In this document: positions 54,772-62,535 of the stretch, piece after piece
How the letters are laid out: each line of letters starts with the position of its first letter
Numbering within the stretch: position 1 is the first letter of the stretch
Source: Bythopirellula goksoeyrii
GTDB taxonomy: Bacteria; Planctomycetota; Planctomycetia; Pirellulales; Lacipirellulaceae
DNA length: 64,000 bases
NCBI RefSeq assembly: GCF_008065115.1
Contig: NZ_CP042913.1
Coordinates: forward strand, 1,400,338-1,464,337
Direction: 5' to 3'
Position numbers and translations under genes: made by a program
Notes under the pieces: generated by a model
The model's database searches: none
The model's input: the letters and a program-made list of their open reading frames with translations, nothing else
Told to the model about the DNA's origin: nothing

Positions 54772-55709
54772 CCAATGGGGAGTACTTATTCTTTGTTGCA
54801 ACTGGACGAATGATTGATGCGAGACCCAGTTCGCTTGCCTGAGGCCAATAAAGTCGAACGCTACACCCATCCCCCCATCGTGCCGGAACTCGCCTTGCTC
54901 GTTCCGGCCTACAAGTTCTGGCTCTCGACTGGCACAAGAATTCTTGTAGAAATGGGCCACTCAAATCGTGATAATGGGAGGCTGCAACAGCGTCTGCGCG
55001 CTCTTTTACAACCGAACATTGATCAATTTTCTGACGCGTCAGGGTCGTTAGGCCTCTGCACTTGCGCGCTGGTATGGACACGCCAGCCATTAGCAGGGCG
55101 CTGACGCTCCCCGCTCGCCTGTGGTGACCCGCAGCGCAAGGGTTTTGTCACGGAGTGGCGGAGTTTTTTCTAAAAAAACTAAGAGAGAATTGTTGCCAAA
55201 CCGCAGGAAAACGAGCATTCGATGCCGAGTTTTTAATTTTGTTTTTTGTTCGCGACTGAACTCGCGTTACAAAACTCCCCCTTTCCTGCGCAGAAGCGAG
55301 TATTCGCGGTCGCCCTGACTTCATACTTGAGAGTCCAAGCTCAAGTCGTTGGTGGCTTCGAGGTCGTTTTCAGGATCGTTGCCATTACCTCTGGCAAGCA
55401 TGACGACGCTTGTTTTAGAAAGCACTCGTCGCTGAATCTCCGAAACTTCAATCTCAATGCCCAGAGCGTTGCAACTAGCTTTCGCGTCCCTGGTTATCGC
55501 ACCCAACCGACCATTTATGAGGCTGAAATCAGTTCTATTGAAGTGCTACCTAACGATTTTCGCGACGCTAAAACCTCTTGGCTTTGCATTCAGCTCTTTT
55601 AGTGAGTACCATGGCTCTGCTTCAAGTGTCGTCTCGTTAGCTGAGCAGCGTGCAATTCGCACTCGCATTCATTCTTTTCTTTTTTCCAATTGGGTTTAAG
55701 AAGAATTCT
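54772..55709. other. Degenerate intergenic DNA with element debris
   Basis: About 940 bases without a supported gene. It contains a GC-rich block (CAGGGCGCTGACGCTCCCCG near 55096) of the sort scattered as intergenic repeats in planctomycetes, and a short A/T inverted repeat at 55162-55180 (AGTTTTTT and AAAAAAACT). Frames across it look like shadows. It bridges the accessory region and the GC-richer right part. Confidence 0.45.
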
Positions 55710-56792
55710 ATGTTAACTCGCCGTCTGATCAGGTCTGGTTGTCTGGCTCTCTTGATAGTGCTCGGCATGGGGCGCGTCTGGGCAGAGGACTCACTTCTAG
55801 TAGAACAGGTGGAAGAATTGCTGCCGAGGCACGTGGGCGCGGCAGTGATGGCCGTTGACGAAGGCAAAGTGATCTTCAAACATGCCTGGGGAAATCGCCG
55901 CTTTGATGAAACGGAGCCCTGTACAACGTCGACCAATTTTCGCCTGGCGTCTGTCAGCAAGCAATTCACAGCGACGGCAATTCTGCTCCTGGTAGATCAA
56001 AAAGTTGTAGAGCTCGACGATACCATTGACCGCTTTTTTCCGGAGTGTCCCGACTATTGGCACAACATCACTGTCCACCACTTGCTGTCACATACTTCTG
56101 GATTGCCGGACTATGAGAATTTGATTCCCGAAGGCACGACTTTGCAGCTAATGGATCTCAACGTGCTGGAATTGCTGCGGGCAACCGAGAAGCCCCTTTT
56201 TGAACCGGGTGCGAAATTCGCTTACTCCAATTCTGGTTACGCATTGCTCGGTTTGATCGTCGAAGCTGCAGCCGATTGTCGGTTCCAGGATTTCCTGCGA
56301 ACCGAGGTGTTCAAGCCCCTAGGTATGAACAGGTCGTTGTTGTATGTGGCAGGCATGAATCGTGTCCCTGAGAGGGCATTTGGACACGAATTGGATTCCG
56401 AAAAGAATTGGATCGTTGGCGACCAAAGCTTAACAAGCGCCGTGCGGGGTGATGGCGGAGTCTATTCCTCACTCGACGACCTGGAACTCTGGATTACCGA
56501 CTTGGATCAAGAACACTTGCTAAGCGACTCGTCCTATACAAAGATGTTCACTCCGCAGGTCAGATCCGATCGTGGCCAGCAGGACTATGGCTACGGCTGG
56601 TTTCTGGATACCTACCGAGGTGAGCGACGCACCATGCACGCCGGTGAAACGCGTGGATTTTCGTTGATGCTTCAACGCTTTCCCAATCGCCAAGCGGCCG
56701 TAGTCATTCTGCTGAACAGGTCGGCGCTTGATCCGCCAGGCGATTATGTAGATCAAATTGTCGATTGCTTACTATTTGATCGTGATGATTAG
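55710..56792 (+). CDS. Serine hydrolase, class C beta-lactamase/DD-peptidase fold, secreted
   Basis: A 360-residue protein. The ATG at 55710 gives a signal peptide (MLTRRLIRSGCLALLIVLGM, ending VWAE) and is preferred to an upstream non-ATG start. The three active-site motifs are present: SVSK (Ser81, Lys84) in RLASVSKQFTATAILLL, YSN (Tyr172-Asn174) in FAYSNSGYALLGLIVE, and HAGETRG near residue 311. HHLLSHTSGLPDYENL is the usual substrate-binding loop of the esterase/DD-peptidase branch. The family hydrolyses esters, D-peptides or lactams; the role here is probably envelope-associated. Only 27 bases separate it from the next gene, so they may be co-transcribed. It is unrelated by position to the two similar domains at 34-40 kb. 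Confidence 0.85.
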   Translation: MLTRRLIRSGCLALLIVLGMGRVWAEDSLLVEQVEELLPRHVGAAVMAVDEGKVIFKHAWGNRRFDETEPCTTSTNFRLASVSKQFTATAILLLVDQKVVELDDTIDRFFPECPDYWHNITVHHLLSHTSGLPDYENLIPEGTTLQLMDLNVLELLRATEKPLFEPGAKFAYSNSGYALLGLIVEAAADCRFQDFLRTEVFKPLGMNRSLLYVAGMNRVPERAFGHELDSEKNWIVGDQSLTSAVRGDGGVYSSLDDLELWITDLDQEHLLSDSSYTKMFTPQVRSDRGQQDYGYGWFLDTYRGERRTMHAGETRGFSLMLQRFPNRQAAVVILLNRSALDPPGDYVDQIVDCLLFDRDD

Positions 56793-56819
56793 CGTTTGTT
56801 TGTGGGGATCTATATTGTC

Positions 56820-59159
56820 ATGAATTTTAGGCAGCTTGCTCTTGTACTTGGTATCCTGTTCCTCACTGTGGGACAGGTTTCCAACGCGGCCGATGTCGGC
56901 AGCGAAAGCCCTGTTGTCCAGATCTCGGATGAAGTACTCCAAGATAAGATACGAGGAGGCTTGCTCGCTCAGATTCTCGGCAACTTGAACGGGCTTCCAC
57001 ATGAATTCAAATATCTAGATGAGCCCGGAAATGTGGCGAACTATGTCCCTTCGCTACCGGAAGGTGCTCGCACAGACGACGACACGGATTTGGAATGGGT
57101 AATCGTTTCGGAGATTGCGCGAAGCGGACAGGTAGAACTGCCGCCAGCGAGAATTGTCGAGCTATGGAAGACGCACATCAATAGAGCAATCTGGTGCGCC
57201 AACCGATATGCGCGCGATCTTATGGAAATCGGATTGGAACCTCCCCTCACCGGCAGCAGCGTGCTCAATCCTTGGTCGGAATTCAATATTGCGGGACAAT
57301 TTGGCTGTGAATCATTCGGACTCATGGCGCCGGCCATGCCGCAGACAGCCTCTCGGATCGGTCTTCACTACACCCGTATTGTAATTGATGGTGAACCCGC
57401 TCAGGCAACACAGCTTTTTACTGCGATGATCGCCACTGCCTTTGTTACTAGCGACATCGAGGAAATCCTGGATGCCGGCATCGCAAGTGTCGACCCACGA
57501 TCAAACGTGGCCACGATTGTCGGCGAAGTTAGGGACCTTCATGCTCAACATCCCGAAGACTGGCGAATTGCTCGAAAGTCAATCAAAGAGCGGTTGCAGG
57601 TTCATAATGGAAGCTTCCGCGATCAGAACGGCTACGAGTTGAATACCGCCGCAACAGTCGCCGCCCTTCTTTACGGAGAAGGCGATCTGGTTGAAACAAT
57701 GCAACTCGCCTTCAACTTCGGCTGGGACTGTGACAACAACGCTGCCACATCCGGGACGATTCTCGGCGTAATCAAAGGCCGGAAATGGATGGATGAACAA
57801 GGTTGGGATATCAGGGACGTCTACCGGAACACGACTCGTGATGCGATGCCAAGCGATGAAACTATCTCGGGATTCGAAAACAAGCTTATTGACTGCGCAA
57901 GGCTGGTTATATTGAACAATGATGGTTCAGAATCCAAACAGAGCGGCCAACTCACCTATCAGATACGCACCCAGCCGCCAGCCAGCGTCGAACGACTGGC
58001 CTCGCCCTCTGCTGAGCAGTCGGCTTTGCGCAACCAGTTTGTAGAGCAGCTGCCGAGCGATCTATTGAAATCGGGACCTGATGCTGCCCGAGCAGCCTAT
58101 CTAGCAATCTGTCTTGGCGAAGCCGATACCCTCGATCAGTCTGATCCACGCGCATGGAGCAATGGTCTCCGCGAATTGAAGAAATATCCGGCTGTGATAC
58201 GCAATCTCTTCGCAGCACCGCTCCCGGCAGCCGCACGGATTCAGCAAAATGGCAGACAGGCTGGGCTTGAAGCACCAGCCATACCGAAAATCGACGAGCA
58301 AGGATGGTGGCAAATTGCAGGCAATCCAGACCTCGGCGAATTAACAAGTGATAAACAAGAGCCAGTAGACTTTGGGATCTGGCAGGCGGCAGACGGCACC
58401 TGGCAGTTATGGTCGTGCATTCGCAATACAAAGGAAGACGGTGTCACGCGTCTATTCCATCGCTGGGAGGGAAGTAATCTCACCGATTCCAATTGGAAAC
58501 CATTGGGCATTGCTATGCGAGCTGACCCCGATTTTGGCGAAAGGCGGGGTGGCTTGCAGGCACCCTATGTAATTAGACAGGGTGACAAGTATCTGATGTT
58601 TTATGGCGATTGGGTCAATATCTGCCTAGCGGAAAGTGATGATGGAAAAGCATTTCGCCGGGCTTCGATAGGCAGCAAGGGTCCCCAGCTTTTTACTGAG
58701 GGCGAAGGGAATAATGCTCGTGACGCCATGCTGTTGGAAATCGACGGGAATTGGCACTGCTACTACTCGGCCATGCCCGGTCTCAAAGGTGCCATGTTTG
58801 TTCGTCGCTCGCGCAACTTACGTGACTGGTCCCATTCGTCGCCCGTCAAGGTACTCTCTGGCGGAACACCTGGATCACAGTGGTATCAAGCCGAATGTCC
58901 TCACGTAGTCAGTCATGGTGGCTACTTTTACTTGTTTCGCACTTCGAACTACAAAGGAAAACCTATTACGACCGTCTATCGATCAGCAGACCCCACAGAT
59001 TTCGGTATCGAGGACGACTCGAAAATAGTCGCGACACTTGCTGTTGCTGCTCCTGAAATCATAGTTCGCGACGGTAAGTATTGGCTTGCCGCTCTCAATC
59101 CGCAACTTGACGGCATTCGAGTAACACGACTGCGATTTGTCCCCGAGCAACAGCCTTAG
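56820..59159 (+). CDS. Fusion: ADP-ribosylglycohydrolase-fold domain + GH43-like propeller, secreted
   Basis: A 779-residue protein starting at an ATG that opens a signal peptide (LALVLGILFLTVGQVSNA). Residues ~35-350 are an ADP-ribosylglycohydrolase fold: DKIRGGLLAQILGNLNGLPH, ARTDDDTDLEWV (the TDDT-like metal site, residues 84-93) and FNFGWDCDNNAATSGTILGV near 300. A linker of ~130 residues follows. Residues ~490-775 form a five-bladed propeller of GH43/GH32 type: AGNPDLGELTSDKQEPVDFG, APYVIRQGDKYLMFYGDWV, DGNWHCYYSAMPGLKGAMF and PEIIVRDGKYWLAALNPQLD. Secreted ADP-ribosylglycohydrolase-like domains in planctomycetes probably act on sugars rather than on ADP-ribosyl proteins; that is inference. 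The fusion suggests two steps on one glycan. Confidence 0.8.
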   Translation: MNFRQLALVLGILFLTVGQVSNAADVGSESPVVQISDEVLQDKIRGGLLAQILGNLNGLPHEFKYLDEPGNVANYVPSLPEGARTDDDTDLEWVIVSEIARSGQVELPPARIVELWKTHINRAIWCANRYARDLMEIGLEPPLTGSSVLNPWSEFNIAGQFGCESFGLMAPAMPQTASRIGLHYTRIVIDGEPAQATQLFTAMIATAFVTSDIEEILDAGIASVDPRSNVATIVGEVRDLHAQHPEDWRIARKSIKERLQVHNGSFRDQNGYELNTAATVAALLYGEGDLVETMQLAFNFGWDCDNNAATSGTILGVIKGRKWMDEQGWDIRDVYRNTTRDAMPSDETISGFENKLIDCARLVILNNDGSESKQSGQLTYQIRTQPPASVERLASPSAEQSALRNQFVEQLPSDLLKSGPDAARAAYLAICLGEADTLDQSDPRAWSNGLRELKKYPAVIRNLFAAPLPAAARIQQNGRQAGLEAPAIPKIDEQGWWQIAGNPDLGELTSDKQEPVDFGIWQAADGTWQLWSCIRNTKEDGVTRLFHRWEGSNLTDSNWKPLGIAMRADPDFGERRGGLQAPYVIRQGDKYLMFYGDWVNICLAESDDGKAFRRASIGSKGPQLFTEGEGNNARDAMLLEIDGNWHCYYSAMPGLKGAMFVRRSRNLRDWSHSSPVKVLSGGTPGSQWYQAECPHVVSHGGYFYLFRTSNYKGKPITTVYRSADPTDFGIEDDSKIVATLAVAAPEIIVRDGKYWLAALNPQLDGIRVTRLRFVPEQQP

Positions 59160-59181
59160 TTTCCCCAAATAGCTTGCAAGT

Positions 59182-60381
59182 CTATTGCCGCTCCCTTAGC
59201 GCCGAGGAGCTTACATCTTCGCGAAATTGCGATTCAGGAACTTCCTCACAAAGCTCAGTTAACTCAAGAGGGATTTCCAAGTCGCTCAGCGAACAGAACT
59301 CTCCCTCCAATTTCCTGCCGAAAACCAGAAAACGACAATTCGCTTCACCAATATTACGTATTGCTAGATCGCGGAGCTTGGTGTCATCGCCGTAGTAGTG
59401 CAGGTCGGCGATTCTTTGCAGCGTATCTGCCCCCACGACAAACGTACAGTTTGACGCAAGTGCTGCTTTCTCACTGAATGTGGGGGCAGCTGTCAGCAGA
59501 ACACTTCGTGTGGGATCGTGCTTTGCGATGCTGGCAAGTCGGTTGGAAATCTCTACAAAGTCAAGCGGGGGTTTGTCGACGTTAGTGACTGACATCTCAT
59601 ATGAAACATTCGACTGCGTTAATTGCTCTGCAATTTCCGCCATGAGCCGGTGTCCTTCATGCAGTGGATTGAAGGCCCCGGGAAAAAGCACTTTGGGAAG
59701 CGCCTTGTTTGTCGTTGGTGGCAATAGAACGTATGGCTGTTTGCCGAGCAAGAGTTGAGTCCACTGAGCAAGGGCCTGTTGTTGACCGCGTTGAATCTGC
59801 TCTCCATCGAGCAACATCCTTTCGAACCTTGCGTGACAAGCATCGTCGTCCGCCTTGCAAGCTTCCCCCAGAGCCAGAAGCAAGAGTCGTGCTGAGAGTC
59901 GTTCCTCTTGCTCTCGAGTTCGTTTCCCTTTTGTCAGCGTGAGGGAATAGGAAGTCGTAGCGATTGCCGTTTGTACTCCCACATGGATGCGATGTTCCCC
60001 CCGCTTGGGTACATCGCTTATCAGACTTGCGGTGACGCCCACGCCGACTGCCGAGAGCGGGTCGGCACCAAGCTTCTTGGCTCGCATCCAAGCAGTCATA
60101 GCCATCGCCCGTGCTGTCGGTTCGCTGCATGCTTGATCGGGTGCGCCTCCTAGAAAGTCTGTGAGCGCCGCAAGCGAATAGGGCACCACTGCTTCGAGCA
60201 GCGTCTGCGATCCCCCCGGCACTGAAAGCAATTTGCCGACAGCCTGACTTCCTCCACCAGTGATGGCAATCACAGCTAGCCGTCCGCTAGAATGAATCGA
60301 AGACGCCAGTTGTTTCCACACAGAATTCTTCACAATAGTACCAAGAAATATGGTCGAACAAAAAAAGGGAACCAAGTTCAC
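59182..60381 (-). CDS. Fusion: PncC/CinA-like amidohydrolase domain + NMN/NaMN-type nucleotidyltransferase
   Basis: A ~399-residue cytoplasmic protein. Residues ~22-165 are a CinA C-terminal (PncC, nicotinamide-nucleotide amidase) type domain: VIAITGGGSQAVGKLLSVPG, TLLEAVVPYSLAALTDFLG and VGVGVTASLISDVPKRGEHR. Residues ~228-399 are a nucleotidyltransferase with the HIGH-like motif LFPGAFNPLHEGHRLM (residues 232-247) and TFVVGADTLQRI, the second half of the NadD/NadM fold. The combination suggests NAD salvage from NMN: deamidation then adenylylation. Whether both domains are active is unknown. The annotated start is a GTG at 60381; GTG codons at 60333 or 60321 are equally possible and would fit a domain starting WKQLASSIHSSG. 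It is convergent with the glycosidase fusion. Confidence 0.82.
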   Translation of the reverse strand: MNLVPFFCSTIFLGTIVKNSVWKQLASSIHSSGRLAVIAITGGGSQAVGKLLSVPGGSQTLLEAVVPYSLAALTDFLGGAPDQACSEPTARAMAMTAWMRAKKLGADPLSAVGVGVTASLISDVPKRGEHRIHVGVQTAIATTSYSLTLTKGKRTREQEERLSARLLLLALGEACKADDDACHARFERMLLDGEQIQRGQQQALAQWTQLLLGKQPYVLLPPTTNKALPKVLFPGAFNPLHEGHRLMAEIAEQLTQSNVSYEMSVTNVDKPPLDFVEISNRLASIAKHDPTRSVLLTAAPTFSEKAALASNCTFVVGADTLQRIADLHYYGDDTKLRDLAIRNIGEANCRFLVFGRKLEGEFCSLSDLEIPLELTELCEEVPESQFREDVSSSALRERQ

Positions 60382-60652
60382 AAAGAGCTCAGAGTCGAAT
60401 CGAACTCATACACTCCCTCCGTAGTCTCTGTGAACTCTGTGGCTAGTTAAATCCAGCATTGGCTGTTGCGTAACCTCAACATGATGCCAAAGTGCCACAT
60501 GGCGTGAAGGCAATACCAGCGATTTCTTCCGCTAGACTTGCCTTGTACCAAGTGCATCTTATCAGTTCCACTCTTCAAGACAACGATTGGCACAAACCTT
60601 GCAAAATACTAGCTGCTACGACGGTTCACCGGAATTGGCAGCAGGTATCGCT

Positions 60653-61801
60653 ATGGCTGAAGTCATCGAAATCAACTCGCTCGAAGAACTTCAATCCTAT
60701 CAATTGGCTTGGAATGCGCTCCATCTGCAGACTCCCCAAGCCTCCTTCTTTCAGACCTACGACTGGTTTGTCACATTCTGGAAGCACTATGGCAAGAACC
60801 AGCAGATGCGAGTTTTGATCGTCCGTGCCAGCGATTCGACGATTGGCATCGTTCCCCTCTGCATCGTAAAGAAACAACATCGCCTCACCAAAGTGCGGGT
60901 ACTCACTTATCCCTTGAGTGATTGGGGAATGTGGTACGGGCCGCTGGGGCCCAATCGGTCGGCTACCCTTTTCATGGCGATGCAACATCTGCGCAACACG
61001 TCTCGCAATTGGGACGCAATTGAACTCTGTTGGACACCGGACCACTCCGGCACTGGCGACGTGACGCGTCGAGCGATGTCTGCTGTGGGTTGGCAGCCAC
61101 AGGCTGACCCGTATCAAGAAAGCTCTGTCATTCGATTTGCGGGTTCTAATTGGGACGAGTACAGGCAAGGGCTCTCCAAGAAATGGCGGCATGAAATCGG
61201 CCGACAGACGCGCAAGCTCCAACAGGAAGGTGAAGTGGAGTTTATTCGTCATCGTCCCCAGCCCGCATCCCAAGGAGATGGAGATCCTCGTTGGGATCTG
61301 TTCGATCAATGCGTCGATGTATCGCGGGAGAGTTGGCAAGCTTCGGTCACCCAAGGGAACACACTTTGCCACGGAAGTGTGCTTGGTTTCCTTACCGAAT
61401 GTCATGCTCATGCAGCGCGGCTCGGCATGCTCGATTTAGCAATCTTGCAGTTCAATGGCAAACCGGTTGCGTACCAGTACAACTATTACTCTCAAGGTGA
61501 GATTAGTGGTTTGCGCATGGGATATCTAACCTCCGAGCGAGATTTGGGAGTTGGAAAGGTTTTGCTTTCCAAATTTCTCGAAGACAGTTTTGAGCGGGGA
61601 GACCAATCGTTGGACCTTGGCATGGGAGACTACGACTTCAAGCGACGATTTCGCACCGATGTTGAAACGAGCTATCGATATAGCTACTACCCGTGGAATG
61701 CTTTCCGAGCCCAAGGGGTGCGACTAACACACTGGCTCAAATCGCGACTGACGAGAGAATGCCAAGAAAACGAAACAAAAGCGAAACCAGCGATCGCGTA
61801 G
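60653..61801 (+). CDS. GNAT acyltransferase, CelD/BcsL-FemAB-like
   Basis: A 382-residue cytoplasmic protein. I chose the ATG at 60653 (AGGT upstream; MAEVIEINSLEELQS begins the domain); a longer frame to 60587 adds residues not seen in the family. FFQTYDWFVTFWKHYGKNQQ near residue 29 and IGIVPLCIVKKQ mark the first half of a CelD-type domain. GKPVAYQYNYYSQGEISGLR and LGVGKVLLSKFLEDSFERGD with LDLGMGDYDFKRRF mark the second, acyl-CoA-binding half. The family transfers acyl or aminoacyl groups to polysaccharide, lipid or other envelope precursors; planctomycetes have many uncharacterised members. It is not tightly linked to neighbours and ends in a possible hairpin. Confidence 0.85.
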   Translation: MAEVIEINSLEELQSYQLAWNALHLQTPQASFFQTYDWFVTFWKHYGKNQQMRVLIVRASDSTIGIVPLCIVKKQHRLTKVRVLTYPLSDWGMWYGPLGPNRSATLFMAMQHLRNTSRNWDAIELCWTPDHSGTGDVTRRAMSAVGWQPQADPYQESSVIRFAGSNWDEYRQGLSKKWRHEIGRQTRKLQQEGEVEFIRHRPQPASQGDGDPRWDLFDQCVDVSRESWQASVTQGNTLCHGSVLGFLTECHAHAARLGMLDLAILQFNGKPVAYQYNYYSQGEISGLRMGYLTSERDLGVGKVLLSKFLEDSFERGDQSLDLGMGDYDFKRRFRTDVETSYRYSYYPWNAFRAQGVRLTHWLKSRLTRECQENETKAKPAIA

Positions 61802-61826
61802 ACTTTACTAGCCGTTCCTCGGGCGA

Positions 61827-61875
61827 AGACGCCTGAGGCACGCGACGCAGTTGCGTTCGCGCCCCTCAGACGTCT
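61827..61875. terminator. Inverted repeat downstream of CelD-like gene
   Basis: AGACGCCTGAGG and CCTCAGACGTCT form a 12-bp stem with one mismatch; an inner stem, CGCGACGCA/TGCGTTCGCG, extends it. It begins 26 bases after the stop. No T-run follows, so it may be a terminator or an intergenic hairpin. Confidence 0.4.
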
Positions 61876-62003
61876 GCCACTGAGGTGCCGTCCCCCCCAA
61901 TCTCGTTCTCGACCTTGGAGCAATCGTCGAGATCAAGCGGCAAAAATCGTACTACTCTCGGTACCTCTGTCTTTGTCAGACTCGGTGAGTCGGTGAACGA
62001 TGC

Positions 62004-62246
62004 TTAGCGTTGTGGCTCACTGACCGTCGTTGCTGCCTGCTCCTTGAGAGCTGCCGCCTCGCGGGCCAGTTTGAATTCAGGACCTGGAGCGTAATACTGC
62101 ACGTCGTCAGTCAAGTAGTAAGCACTGGGCAATGTTTGGCCAGCATATTCGGCTTGGCAACCCAACGAGGCAAGCGACAACAGCATAAAGAGCCCACAGG
62201 CCAGCGTTGTCACGCGGTTTTGGATTTTGGTAGAAAAGGTTTTCAC
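62004..62246 (-). CDS. Small lipoprotein, planctomycete type
   Basis: An 80-residue predicted lipoprotein. A GTG at 62246 with TAGGAG about 9 bases upstream is the best start; a longer ATG frame to 62294 is less likely. The signal is VTTLACGLFMLLSLASLGC with the lipobox ending at Cys30. The mature part reads AEYAGQTLPSAYYLTDDVQY then a GPEFKLAREAAALKEQA helix. I recall similar short proteins (YAGQ-x-LPS-x-YYL-x-DDVQYY-x-x-GPEFKL) as frequent in Pirellulales, but cannot verify this here. Function is unknown. It is divergent from the TPR protein at the window end and may sit in the outer membrane. Confidence 0.7.
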   Translation of the reverse strand: MKTFSTKIQNRVTTLACGLFMLLSLASLGCQAEYAGQTLPSAYYLTDDVQYYAPGPEFKLAREAAALKEQAATTVSEPQR

Positions 62247-62535
62247 GTTCGATGCTCCTACAGGAGGGACTCCGCCGCGCCAGTAACAAATCATTGGCGT
62301 GCATAACCGTTATCGTCCCCCCGATCGACAAACTTTCACATCAGCTTGGAAATTGCTACGAAAAACCGTTCGAAGCTAGCATTCAAGCTCGCCAGGCGTG
62401 AAATTCGCGCTTCAAAATGGGTGAAGAAGCGGGTTTGCGAAATCGCCTTTTCCGCGGCAATTGTTAGAATGGAGGAGTCTGGGACATGTGTCGCGATGTG
62501 AGACGGTGGCAAATTGCAACTACAAGGTGCTAGCG
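62247..62535. other. Divergent intergenic, small lipoprotein / TPR protein
   Basis: About 290 bases with no gene. A 10-base identity to the operator core (TTGCAACTAC, 62514-62523) is present without its second half. AAGGTG before 62536 is a weak ribosome site. Confidence 0.4.

Noticed and set aside
55162-55180. AGTTTTTT/AAAAAAACT inverted repeat as a terminator
   Set aside because: No gene ends just upstream, and A/T-only arms of this length are common by chance.
62514-62523. TTGCAACTAC, identical to the left part of the 16-bp motif, before the TPR gene
   Set aside because: The second half is missing (AAGGTGC follows); a 10-base match in 64 kb can occur by chance.
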